Both the position numbers and the translations under genes were made by a program. From Streptomyces venezuelae (GTDB taxonomy: Bacteria > Actinomycetota > Actinomycetes > Streptomycetales > Streptomycetaceae): a stretch of 64,000 nt of DNA. The notes beneath the pieces are model-generated. The model made no database searches, was not told where the DNA came from, and saw only the letters and a list, made by a program, of their open reading frames with translations. Below are positions 26,990 through 36,117 of this stretch, piece after piece. The stretch lies in assembly GCF_008642295.1 (NCBI RefSeq), contig NZ_CP029190.1, positions 1 to 64,000 of the forward strand, written 5' to 3'. The first letter of the stretch is position 1; each line of letters opens with the position of its first letter.

Positions 26990-27230
26990 CGAACGCGGCC
27001 GGGAGAGCGCTGGTGGAGAAGTACGGTGAGTTGTCCGCCGAGATCATCGTCGCGAAGTTGACCGCGGGCGCGGTGCGGCGGGAACACCAGGTGGTGGTTC
27101 TCGTGGCCGGGCGGGCCGGCAGGGCAAGACGCTCGTGATGGATCTGGATAAGGCTGCCGGACACGTCCGCGACTTCGGCCAGATACTGGCCGACCGCCTC
27201 GGCTCTGATAGCGATCTCTGAAAATTTCAG
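26990..27230 (+). pseudogene. Unidentified gene fragment
   Basis: RALVEKYGELSAEIIVAKLT then AGAVRREHQVVVLVAG has real-protein composition, changes frame near 27117, and continues GKTLVMDLDKAAGHVRDFGQ and ILADRLGSDSDL before a stop. I do not recognise the family. The stretch from 27231 to 27488 shows no supported gene, though the minus strand reads GRLAAVLWHSRLRTGLTQVL, perhaps another stub. Confidence 0.3.
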
Positions 27231-27488
27231 CGTCGCCCAACACCTGGGTCAGGCCGGTACGCAGGCGGCTGTGCCACAGTACGGCGGCCAGGCGGCCGAA
27301 GGCGGTCTGAGGGGCGGCCATCTTGGCCGGGCGGCCTGGCTGGATGGCACACCTGGGCTGCCGCGACACCGGCGAGGCACATGAGGCGGGTAACGGAGCG
27401 GCAGCCGACGAGACGGAGGGCGACCGCGGCGGCGAGGGGGACCACTTTCAGGCCCGGGAGCCCTTTCCTTTGGGGCCACCAGACCACG

Positions 27489-27854
27489 TCAAGCCATGCT
27501 TCGCAGCGCCTTTCTGGCCGCTTCCACGACTGCCGGCCAACGTCGCGAAGCGAGGTATTCCGAATCAGGCGCTTCGCCCAGTTCGTCGATCAACGGGTAG
27601 AGGAGGCTTGTGAGCTCACGCATTGCCCGTGCCTCGTTCTGGTTCCGGAGCACCTCTCCAACGACTCCCTCCGGATCCTCCAAGACGCGTGTGTCGTCCA
27701 GGATGTTGATCACCATGGTCAGGTCATCGACGTCACCCGGTTCACGTATGTCGGCCAGCCACACGCGTTGCTGGTACGCGGGTCTGGCCAGCGAGCTCAA
27801 CATCGCCACCACCTGGAGACGTGCGTCGGGGAACTCAACTCCGTCATAGTTCAC
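27489..27854 (-). CDS. SCO4402-like hypothetical protein
   Basis: The reading EFPDARLQVVAMLSSLARPA then YQQRVWLADIREPGDVDDL and SEYLASRRWPAVVEAARKAL follows the pattern of the SCO4402 family, small acidic cytoplasmic proteins widespread in Streptomyces. I used the GTG at 27854 (MNYDGVEFPDARL); the frame is open up to 27983, so the start could be further out. About 121 residues. Function unknown. A 65-bp degenerate copy of its middle part lies at 21694. Confidence 0.7.
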   Translation of the reverse strand: MNYDGVEFPDARLQVVAMLSSLARPAYQQRVWLADIREPGDVDDLTMVINILDDTRVLEDPEGVVGEVLRNQNEARAMRELTSLLYPLIDELGEAPDSEYLASRRWPAVVEAARKALRSMA

Positions 27855-28056
27855 TGCGGGCTGTTCCAGCTCTTCCACTTCGGCCAGTCCTCCAGAGGGA
27901 TGTGGGCCATGATCGAAGTGGCAGGCAGCTGGGCACGGGACGCCTGGCTGCAGGGGCGACGCCGTGGTCATGTCCACGTGCACCGCCCGGGCCGGCCCCG
28001 GTCATCTTCGGCATATCCCCTCCACCGCAGTCCGCGAACTGTCGCTGACTGCGGTG

Positions 28057-28482
28057 TCATGCGCATTCCTGAGGCCTGCGGCGCTTCTGCGTCGTCCTGG
28101 TGCCGGTGGCAGCTGTTGCAGCGTCAGGGCCGCCTTGTGAGCGGGGGGTCTTTTCGCCCACTCGGCGTGGCTCGATGGTGCGGGGATCGACGGCTTCCCC
28201 TGGGGCTCCTTCGTGGTAGAGCCCGTCAGGTTCGGTGTCGCGGTCGTGTGGCAGGAGGAAGAACACACGGCGTAGCTGATAGCCGCTGTCGGGGTCGGCT
28301 TCGGCGTGCTCATCGAGTTCGCTGTACCCGACCATGCGGCCGTCCCGGGCGTAGCGGGGCTTGCCGCGGCGTCGGGCTGTCTTGTCGAGTGCCTGTCGCA
28401 CGTAGTCGAGATGGTCGGGGTTCTCGAGCCACACCACGGAGCTTTCGTGGCGGAGGTCGCTCTCGTTCAGCAGCGAGCTCAT
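28057..28482 (-). CDS. DUF6009 family protein
   Basis: MSSLLNESDLRHESSVVWLE then NPDHLDYVRQALDKT, GKPRYARDGRMVGYSELDEH and RRVFFLLPHDRDTEPDGLYH are the conserved blocks of this family, which is common on actinomycete plasmids and integrative elements. The start at 28482 has AAAGGGGCTG upstream. 141 residues with a basic, disordered C-terminal tail. The role is unknown; the genetic context here is a primase/replication module. Confidence 0.78.
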   Translation of the reverse strand: MSSLLNESDLRHESSVVWLENPDHLDYVRQALDKTARRRGKPRYARDGRMVGYSELDEHAEADPDSGYQLRRVFFLLPHDRDTEPDGLYHEGAPGEAVDPRTIEPRRVGEKTPRSQGGPDAATAATGTRTTQKRRRPQECA

Positions 28483-28602
28483 GGCTGCAGCCCCTTTTCG
28501 TTGTCGACGGCCAGGCAGGGGCCGGTGTTCCATGAGTGGTCCCGTGCGGGGGCACGGTGTCCATGGTAGTGCGGTGTGTTGTGCGTGCGTAGTCTGCGTG
28601 GT

Positions 28603-30155
28603 CTAGACATGGGTGGTCTCGGGTTCGTCGCTGAGGAGGCCGAGTCCGGGGTAGTACTTCTTGCCGCTGGATTTCATCATGTCGGCTGGTGAGGCGAGTG
28701 AGAGTTCTTGGCGTACTCGTGTGGCGAAGGCCCGGGCGGTGGCGGGGCGGATGCCTTCACCTGCGCTGCACCAGTGACTGTAGGCGGCGTAGAGCAGCCC
28801 CTGTTCGACTTTGAGGTCGCCTGAGGTTCGCTCGCTTGCCCGGCTGGCGGGGGCGGTGGTGGTGCAGCACTCCGTGAGGAATCGGCCGATGTGGTCTTCG
28901 GTTGTGGCGTACGCCTGGGTGGCCGTGCGTACGGAGGCGGGGCCTGTGAGTGGGTCGCGCGTGGCGAGGTAGAGCTTTGCGCCTTCGATCAGCCAGTGCA
29001 GGATGCCTGGGCCTTCGCTGTCGACGAGCTCCTTGGCGAGGTTGTCGATCTTCCGTGCCGCAGGAACGACGCGTTCGAAGGGGATGACGCGGATACGGCG
29101 CCAGAAGGCGTGTCCGCCGGTGCCGACCTCGGGCCGGTGGTTGCCCAGCAGCCACAGCTTGTGCGTGGGGGTGAAGGAGAAGTAGTCCTGACGCATCCGG
29201 CGCGCCATGATGCGGTCGCCGCCTGTCAGCAGCTTGACGCGGGACTCGTCGAACTTGTCGTTCGGCTTGAGCTCGCTGCACACCACGATGCGCCGGCCGT
29301 GGAGCTCGGTGAGCTCGGTGGAGTGCTCGGAGAACTTTCCCTTCTCCATCAGGAAGCCGGGCGGGGCCGCCTGCGCGTAGTCACCGAGGATCTGCGTCAT
29401 GACGTCGAGGAGAACGGACTTGCCGTTGGCGCCCGTGCCGTAGAGAAAGGGCAGGACCTGCGCGCCGACGTCTCCGGTGATGGAGTACCCGAGGAGCAGG
29501 TGGAGGAACTGGATGGTCTCCACTCCCTTGGCGTCGTCGCCGAAAATGTCGTGCAGGAACCGGTGCCAGCGCGGGGTCGGCATGCTCTCGGGACCGACGC
29601 TGGTGGCGCGTGAGTGCATGTCGCACTCGGGGTCCGGCTTTCGCAGCCGGCCGGTGTGCAGGTCGACGACGCCGGCTGGGGTGCACAGGGCATACGGATC
29701 GCCGTCCAGGACGTCCGGGTCGAGGGCGAGCGCGGGCGAGGCTTTCGCCTGGGTCAGCATCGCCTTGATGCCCGGGGTCGACATGGACCTGCGGCGGTGC
29801 AGGAGCAGGTCGCGGTCGCTGAACAGGCCGGTGGGGTCGGTGGACGGCATCTGCTCGGCCATGTCCCCCGCTGCCCAGACTGCGGACTTCTCTCCTCCGG
29901 TGCGTTTCCACCGGTACTGGTTCCAGTGGTACCAGCCCAGGCCCTCGACGTGACGGAACCGGTCTCCGTACATCACAGCAAACAGCTTGGCGTTGCCCCG
30001 GTCGGTCAGAAGCCCGGGAAGCTGCCCGGCCGGCCGGCCTCACGCACCGTGGCGGTGTTCTGCTGACCGGGCAGGTTCGCCGATGCGTCCTGAAGGGCGA
30101 GCATCTGCTGGGCGGCGGCCGTGGCGTCGAAGCGCGGACCATCGGCGCTGCTCAT
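28603..30155 (-). CDS. P4-type phage/plasmid primase-helicase (one frameshift)
   Basis: The main body (28603-29976) has the D5 N-terminal region (YGDRFRHVEGLGWYHWNQYR), Walker A GTGANGKS, HGRRIVVCSELKPNDKFDES (Walker B/sensor), and WLLGNHRPEVGTGGHAFWRR, typical of SF3-like helicases of P4-type primases. Upstream, MSSADGPRFDATAAAQQML to TATVREAGRP is in another phase; one G missing near 30030 explains it, and restoring it joins QLPGLLTDRGNAKLFAVMYG. The ATG at 30155 has AAAGGACG upstream and overlaps the stop of the prim-pol gene by four bases. It unwinds DNA and starts plasmid replication together with its partner. Confidence 0.82.
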
Positions 30156-30935
30156 GGGCGTCCTTTGAAGTGGAGCGGCCGGCCGATACCGGCGGACAGG
30201 GCAGAGTTGATGACGGTAAGGCTGCGGTGGCTCTGGTGTGGGCGGGCTGCGTCGGCAGCCGCCACAAGGAACTCTCGGGCCTGGGAGTCGGTGAGGTGGC
30301 CGGCTCCTACCAGGCCGCCCGCGGTATAGGCGGCCCGGTTGAGTTTCTCAGTGAAGCTCGCACCGTGCGGGACGGCAGCGCAGTCCCGCAGTTCGGCCAG
30401 CAAGGGGTCCAGCAAGCGGTGCGCGGCTGGGCCGTCCGGACGTGCGGACCTGCGCGGGGCCGGCACGGAGGGGCGCGAGGGGCTGTCCGCCACGACGTGC
30501 CCGGTCCGCTCCAGCTCAGCGGCCAGCCAGTCGGGCAAGGGTGCGGGAAGTCGGGCAATCCCCCACGGGAACATAGGTCCCGGCACGGGCTCGGGTCGCC
30601 GGGGCCACGATGTAGCCACTGGTGGCGCGTACATCGACCTGCCAGGCGAGCGCCACCTTCGGGCTCGAGCCCGTCGAAGACCGGTAGCACGTTCCGGACC
30701 CAGTCTGGTACCAGATGTGCAGTCCGCCGGAGGGGGTTCTGACCCTCAAGGTTGTCTCGTCGTCCGCGGGGTTCGGCTGCCTCGGGTAGGCAGCGAGCAG
30801 GGCTAGGGTGTCGAATCCGGAAGCCAGCCCGGCCAGGTTGACGTCCTGATGGATCGCGATACCCGGCAGAAGCCGGTCACGGTCTGGTACTTCAGCGCTG
30901 TGGGGGGTGTCGAGAACCGCTCGTATGTGTGACAT
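30152..30935 (-). CDS. Bifunctional primase/polymerase (prim-pol), short form with one frameshift
   Basis: RTPSGGLHIWYQTGSG and VDVRATSGYIVAPAT are the prim-pol metal-binding and nucleotide-binding blocks. After a one-base frame change near 30550 it continues ARLPAPLPDWLAAELERTGH. The start MSHIRAVLDTPHSAE at 30935 has GAGGAACTC upstream. The usual first ~70 residues, including GWxVxPxxxxxK, are absent, so the enzyme is either N-truncated or not functional. It is coupled to the helicase gene (ATGA overlap) and completes the replication pair. Confidence 0.7.
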
Positions 30936-31076
30936 CCCGTGAGTTCCTCTGAAGTCTGATGAGTCCTTGTTCCTGTGGCCAGGGGGTTCTGGCTCCTTGG
31001 GGTGTTCTTCGAGCTGGTGACGTAACTTCAGGATTCTTGAAGCGTTCTCACTTCGTCCGATCGTTCTGTGGTCGGT

Positions 31077-32174
31077 GTGAAGGCGAGGAGGCTCGGGTTG
31101 GCGCTGGCTGCCGTACGTGATCTGCGCGAGTTCCGCGAACCGGTCTCGGCGGAGGAACTGGAGCGGTTCGAGACCGACGTGCTGGCCGGGTTCGTCCTCG
31201 CGCGGGCTTCGGCAGGTCTGGCGACGGCACGATCCGCGGGGACGTCGGGCACCTGGACCAGATGCGGTCCTGGTTCGGCCGACCGCTGTGGGACATGGAG
31301 CCGGCCGACGCCGACGGCTACTTCGGGAAGGTGCTGCGGGGCTCGCCGAGCGGCACTCGGCGGGCCCGCGCACAGGCGCTGACCACGTACTTCCTGTTCC
31401 TAGAGCTGCGGCACAAGGTCGAGATCCATCGGATGACCGGGCGGGTCGTCGAGTGCCCGATCGATGAGATGAACCGCCCGCGGGGATCCAAGGACGCCGC
31501 CCTGCGGATCCCGCCGACCGAGCCGGAGATCAAGACGCTCTTCACCAGCTGGGGCGGCGAGCTGGCGACCTGCCGCAAGTTCGCCCCCACCGCGCGGAAC
31601 TACACCGCATCGAAACCGATGTCGCAGGTCGGACTCAGGGTGAGCGAGGCATGCAAGCTCGACCTGGCCGACATCAAGTGGGACCTGGGCCGCTTCGGCA
31701 AGCTCCACGTGCGCCATGGCAAGGGTGCCCGTGGCTCGGGCCCGCGCGAGCGGATGGTGCCACTGATCAACGGCCGCCGACCGCACTCTGCGGTGGTTCA
31801 TCGAGGACGTCTGGGGCCAGTTCGACGACGACCACACCCGCCCCGGCGCCCCGCTGTTCCCCTCCGAGCGCAAGAACACCGACGGCTCCTCGCGCCGCGT
31901 CGGCGACGACGCCTTGCGCAACGGACTGGCCGCCGCGGCGGAAGCCCATCTGCCTGGCTGGGCTGACACGCTGACGCCGCACGTCCTGCGGCACTTCTGC
32001 GCGTCCGAGCTCTACCTCGGAGGGCTTGATCTGCTCGGTATCCAAGCGGTCCTCGGACACTCGTGGATCGCCACCACGATGCGGTACATCCACGTCCAGC
32101 AGACCCGGGTCGAGGACGCCTGGGTGACCGGGCAGCAGCGGGCCGCGAAGCGGCTGGAAGGACTGATGGGATGA
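31077..32174 (+). CDS. Tyrosine recombinase / integrase (two frameshifts)
   Basis: The N-terminal core-binding part reads EELERFETDVLAGFVLARAS, then after a frame change near 31222 GDVGHLDQMRSWFGRPLWDM. The catalytic part contains VGLRVSEACKLDLADIKWDL (first Arg), LTPHVLRHFCASELYLGGLD (H-x-x-R box), LLGIQAVLGHSWIATTMRYI (His and Tyr). A second frame change lies near 31775, where one C is extra. The ending ATGA overlaps the Xre gene. With both bases corrected the protein is about 365 residues and has every catalytic residue. Confidence 0.82.
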
Positions 32175-32500
32175 AGTGGAACCTGCGGCTGACCGCTGCG
32201 AACAAGGGGATCTGGAAGGCGTCCGAGCTCCAGCGGAGCCTGGCCGAGCACGGCCTGGTGATCTCGGCCGGGAAGATGTCCGGCCTCTGGTCCGGCCAGC
32301 CGGTCTCCCTCAAGCTGGAGGACCTGGACGTGATCTGTGTCGTGCTCGGCTGCGAGATCGGCGATCTGCTGATTCCCGAGCCCGGGAAGGTTATCCGCCC
32401 AGGTCAGCAGGCTGGAGTCAAGGAGGCCACGGCCGGCTCGGTGGGGGCCCCGGCCGTCGTGCCGAAGCGCCGTGACGGTCGTTCGCTGCCGCCGATGTGA
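32171..32500 (+). CDS. Xre-type helix-turn-helix protein
   Basis: 109 residues: WKASELQRSLAEHGLVISAG then KMSGLWSGQPVSLKLEDLDV and ICVVLGCEIGDLLIPEP is the Cro/C1 fold as found in the YozG-like branch. Start and stop overlap the recombinases on both sides (ATGA at 32171; about 29 bp with the next gene), which shows tight coupling. It probably controls or assists the two recombinases rather than acting as a general repressor. Confidence 0.87.
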   Translation: MKWNLRLTAANKGIWKASELQRSLAEHGLVISAGKMSGLWSGQPVSLKLEDLDVICVVLGCEIGDLLIPEPGKVIRPGQQAGVKEATAGSVGAPAVVPKRRDGRSLPPM

Positions 32501-33959
32501 CCTGGTCACCATCACCATGGGGAAGATCAGCGAGAACAAGCCGGCGGCCTCTTGCTCGGGCTGTTTCGCCTGGGGACAGCTGCCCGGCCGGTTCTGCCGC
32601 GGCTGCTACACCTACGGCCAGTTGCACGCCGTCGGCGAGTGCGTCGGCTGCCGTCGGCAGGTCCCGGTCGATGACAAGCACGGCTACTGCCGCCTCTGCC
32701 GGGCTCAGGCGACGTGGGCGATCAAGGCCAGCGGCAAGGCTTCGGTGATCGAGCCGTACCTGCGGCGGGTGACCTGCCAGCAGCTGTTCTTCGCGAACCT
32801 CCAGCGGCCCAAGAACGGCGGTCCCCGGGTCGGCAAGGCCGGGCGTCGCGTGCTGAAGACGCCGCCGGTTCCCGAACCACACCGAGTGATCACCGCGTCG
32901 ACGCAACTGACGCTGTTCACTGCCACTCGGGACTTCCGCCGGTTCGACCGGGAACTCCACGCCGACCTGGCCAACCCGTGGCTGGTCCGGGCCCGGCAGG
33001 CCGCTCGGGCGCTGGGAGAGGCCCGCGGCTGGAGCCGCTGGATCGCCAGCGACGTGAACCGGGCCCTGGTCATCGTGCTGTCCGGCTTCCACGACGGCGA
33101 GTCGATCCGGTATTCCGAGCTCTTCCCGGCCCTGCGAGTTCGTGGGCTTCCTGTTGTGCGGACCGCCGAAGTCCTCGACCGCCTCGGGCTGTTCGCCGAC
33201 GACCGGGCCCCCGCCGTCGACCGGTGGCTGGAACGGAAGCTCGACGGGATGCCCCCGGGCATTCATCGTGCCGTCGAAGCCTGGGTTCGTACTCTCCTTG
33301 ATGGTGGCCCGCGGTCCGAGCCTCGCTCTCGGCATACGACATGGGCCTACCTGGGGGAAATCCAGCCGGTGCTGCTGGAGTGGTCCAGCCGCTACGACCA
33401 CCTGCGAGAGGTCACGCGGGAGGACATCATCGCGGTCCGGGACGCCGCCACCGGGAAGCAGCGCGAGAGCCGGATCGTTGCCCTGCGGTCGCTGTTCCGG
33501 CACGCGAAGAAGAACGGCCAGATCTTCCGCAACCCCACGATCCGCATCCGTGTCCCCCGGCAGACCGGCGGCGTCCTCCAAGCCCTCGTCCAGGCGGACA
33601 TCGACGAGGCCGTCGCTGCCGCCAGCACCCCGGACGTCCGGCTCATCGTCGCCCTGGCCGCCGTTCACGCGGCACGGCCGAAGATGATCCGCACCATGCA
33701 GCTGGATGACGTCGACCTGGGCAACCGGCGCATCACCGTCGGCGGTCACGTCCGCCCGCTCGACGACCTCACCCACCGAGCGGTCCTGGACTGGCTCGAC
33801 CACCGCCGCCACCGCTGGCCAAACACGGCCAACCCCCACCTGCTGATCACCCAGAAGACCGCCGTCGAACTCGGCCCTGCCGGCAAACTCTGGACCACCC
33901 GTGCCAACCGCAACCTCACCGCCACCCTCGAACGGCTCCGCGTTGAGCCTGGCGGGTGA
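32472..33959 (+). CDS. Cys-rich tyrosine-recombinase-like protein, C-terminus missing
   Basis: The first 90 residues carry paired cysteines (CRRC, CSGC, CRGC, CVGC, CRLC), a zinc-ribbon-like region. Then LQRPKNGGPRVGKAGRRV, a core-binding-like domain, and the recombinase-like region LREVTREDIIAVRDAATGKQ, MIRTMQLDDVDLGNRRITV. The frame stops at TATLERLRVEPGG, where relatives continue for roughly 40-50 residues. The third member of a fixed gene trio (recombinase, Xre, Cys-rich recombinase) in actinomycetes. The stop lies 16 bases before the SDR on the other strand, so the end was probably lost at the element boundary. Confidence 0.8.
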   Translation: MTVVRCRRCDLVTITMGKISENKPAASCSGCFAWGQLPGRFCRGCYTYGQLHAVGECVGCRRQVPVDDKHGYCRLCRAQATWAIKASGKASVIEPYLRRVTCQQLFFANLQRPKNGGPRVGKAGRRVLKTPPVPEPHRVITASTQLTLFTATRDFRRFDRELHADLANPWLVRARQAARALGEARGWSRWIASDVNRALVIVLSGFHDGESIRYSELFPALRVRGLPVVRTAEVLDRLGLFADDRAPAVDRWLERKLDGMPPGIHRAVEAWVRTLLDGGPRSEPRSRHTTWAYLGEIQPVLLEWSSRYDHLREVTREDIIAVRDAATGKQRESRIVALRSLFRHAKKNGQIFRNPTIRIRVPRQTGGVLQALVQADIDEAVAAASTPDVRLIVALAAVHAARPKMIRTMQLDDVDLGNRRITVGGHVRPLDDLTHRAVLDWLDHRRHRWPNTANPHLLITQKTAVELGPAGKLWTTRANRNLTATLERLRVEPGG

Positions 33960-33974
33960 TGGCCGCCGTGCACA

Positions 33975-34706
33975 TCACCAGGGCATTACGCCGGCGTCGT
34001 CGAAGAACTGTCCGGTGGGGCCGTCGTCGGGAAGGGTCGCGAGTCTGATGGCGATCGCTGCGCCCTGCTCGGGGGTGCGCACGCCGCGGAAGCCGTTGAG
34101 GTCGGTGGCGACGTAGCCGGGGCAGCCGGTGTTGATCAGGATGTTCGTGCCGCTCAGCTCCCGGGCGTATTGGAGGGTGACGGCGTTCAGGAACGTCTTC
34201 GACGGCGCGTACGCCGCGGACACCGGACCGGTCGTCTGTTCGGCGTCGGGTCCTGACTGCCGGGTGAGGGAGCCGACGCTGCTGGACATGTTCACGATCC
34301 GTGGTGCGGCGGAGCGGCGCAGCAGCGGCAGCATCGCGTTGGTGACGCGGATGACGCCGATCACGTTGGTGTCCACGACCGTGTGGATGGTGGCGGGGTC
34401 GATCCGGGTGGGCTCCTGTGGCATGTCGCCTGCGATGGCGGCGTTGTTGACGAGCACGTCGAGGCGTCCGGCCTGTTCGTCGATCAGCCGTGCGGCGGCG
34501 GTCGCGCTCGCGTCGTCGGTCACGTCCAGCGGTACGGCGAACGCGTCGATGCCGGCGGCGCGCAGTTTCTCCACCGCGGCGCTTCGGCGCTGGTCGTCGC
34601 GGGCGCCGACGCCGACGCGCCAGCCGAGGGTGCCCAGGCCCGCGGCGATCTCGTAGCCGATTCCCTTGTTCGCGCCGGTGACCAGCGCGATCGTCCGTTG
34701 AGTCAT
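33975..34706 (-). CDS. Short-chain dehydrogenase/reductase
   Basis: TGANKGIG near the N-terminus is the NADP-binding motif, NNAAIAG follows, then MSSSVGSL (Ser), YAPSKTFLNA (Tyr and Lys). The 243-residue length and the carbonyl-reductase-like spacing (about 40 extra residues before YxxxK absent) indicate a classical SDR. Start at ATG 34706. It is divergent from a LysR gene 95 bp away and is its most likely target. Confidence 0.9.
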   Translation of the reverse strand: MTQRTIALVTGANKGIGYEIAAGLGTLGWRVGVGARDDQRRSAAVEKLRAAGIDAFAVPLDVTDDASATAAARLIDEQAGRLDVLVNNAAIAGDMPQEPTRIDPATIHTVVDTNVIGVIRVTNAMLPLLRRSAAPRIVNMSSSVGSLTRQSGPDAEQTTGPVSAAYAPSKTFLNAVTLQYARELSGTNILINTGCPGYVATDLNGFRGVRTPEQGAAIAIRLATLPDDGPTGQFFDDAGVMPW

Positions 34707-34764
34707 AGGGACGATGCTGCCCTCGGGCCCCGGCGGGGGTCCAAGACCGATCGGGTGCGCAACG

Positions 34765-34779
34765 ATACCGTCAGGGTAT
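34765..34779. promoter_or_regulatory. LysR-type binding palindrome
   Basis: ATACC-GTCAG-GGTAT lies in the 95-bp space between the SDR and LysR genes, 22 bp before the LysR start. The symmetric 15-bp site fits the T-N11-A type bound by LysR regulators. Confidence 0.6.
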
Positions 34780-34801
34780 TGATCCGGGATAGCGTGGCCG
34801 G

Positions 34802-35653
34802 ATGGAGACCCGGGAACTGCGGTATTTCGTCGCTGTCGCTGAAGAACTGCACTTCGGGCGTGCCGCTCAGCGGCTCGGGATCGCGCAGCCGCCGTTGTCA
34901 CGGGCGATCCGGCAGCTCGAACGCCGGCTCGGGGCAGTGCTGTTGGATCGGACCAGTCGCACTGTCACGCTGACCGAGGCCGGCTCGGTGCTGTTGGTCG
35001 AGGGCCGGGCGGCTCTCGACGCGGTCGAGGCCGCCGAGCGTCGGACCCGCCGCGCCGCCCATTCCGTGACCGGCCGCCTCGGCCTGGTCCTGGTCACGAA
35101 GGCCAGCGCTTCCAGGGAACTGCTGGCGAGACTGCTCGAGGCGTACGCCGCCGAACCCGGCGCGGTCCCCGTCGACGTCATCCTGTGCGGTCCGGCCGAG
35201 CAGGAACGACTCCTACGCGAGGGCCGGGCCGATGTGGCGCTGCTGCACCGGCCGTTCGACTCGACGGCCGGATTCCACACCGAAGAGCTCAGCGCTGAGG
35301 GTCAGGTTGTGGTCCTGCCGGCCGGGCATCCGCTCACCGCCCGGACCCATGTGCACATGGCCGACATCACCGGGCTGCCGGGCCTGCCCCTCCCCCGCTG
35401 GCCCCACCCCGACGGCACCTACCCGCCCGGCCCCGGCCCGCAGGTCCGCGACCATGCGCAGTTGTTGCAGCTCGTCGCACTCGGCCGGGCCTGTGCGGTC
35501 TCACCGGAGTCGTGCCGGGCCCAACTGCACAGTGACCTCGCCGCCGTGCCCGTGCTGGACGCGCCGACAGTCACCACCGTGATCGCCTGGCCACCGCACA
35601 GCCGGTCCAGAGCCGTCGCCGACCTCATCCGGACTGCGACACGTCTCCAGTAG
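34802..35653 (+). CDS. LysR-family transcriptional regulator
   Basis: METRELRYFVAVAEELHFGR then AAQRLGIAQPPLSRAIRQLE and RRLGAVLLDRTSRTVTLTEA is the conserved LysR helix-turn-helix. The substrate-binding half follows (GRADVALLHRPFDSTAGFHT, GQVVVLPAGHPLT). 283 residues, intact. Divergent from an SDR gene, so it probably activates it and represses itself through the palindrome between them. Confidence 0.93.
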   Translation: METRELRYFVAVAEELHFGRAAQRLGIAQPPLSRAIRQLERRLGAVLLDRTSRTVTLTEAGSVLLVEGRAALDAVEAAERRTRRAAHSVTGRLGLVLVTKASASRELLARLLEAYAAEPGAVPVDVILCGPAEQERLLREGRADVALLHRPFDSTAGFHTEELSAEGQVVVLPAGHPLTARTHVHMADITGLPGLPLPRWPHPDGTYPPGPGPQVRDHAQLLQLVALGRACAVSPESCRAQLHSDLAAVPVLDAPTVTTVIAWPPHSRSRAVADLIRTATRLQ

Positions 35654-36117
35654 CTCCCGCCCGCCCGGCCAGGCTCCACCCATCGTGGCCCGGCTCAGGC
35701 GGCAGATCGCGGTGGGTGCACGCGGCTGATGTCAGTCCACGCGACCAGGTGACAGCGGTGATACCCGTCCGGATCCGTTCTTCTGACGGTGTTCAGTGTC
35801 CAACCGCCGGGGTGGTGCTGTGCAGACCGCCACCGAAGAGGCCCTCGTCAGAGACGCACGTGACGTGCACAGGCGATCAGAAATGGTCAAATCGGGCCGC
35901 CTCGAATGGCCCCACGACCGCGTCATCCTGTCCGCCGACTGCGGAGTACACAAAGGACCGGCGGGAGGCGCCTGATGGCACGTCTTCCACTCCGAGTACT
36001 CAGAACTGAACGCAGCCGGCTTCTCCCCGTCCGGACTCACCCTGGCAGCCGCCACCAGCAGCGACCTCACCCTCTGGACCCGCCCAGAGCTCCCCATCGA
36101 GGACTGAGCGGAAGCCG
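35654..36117. other. Intergenic region with a decayed coding piece
   Basis: On the + strand, TATEEALVRDARDVHRRSEM then VKSGRLEWPHDRVILSADCG and, in another frame, SELNAAGFSPSGLTLAAATS followed by SDLTLWTR look like the end of a WD40-type or other large protein, broken by frameshifts. No start is present. Nothing else is supported here. Confidence 0.35.
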
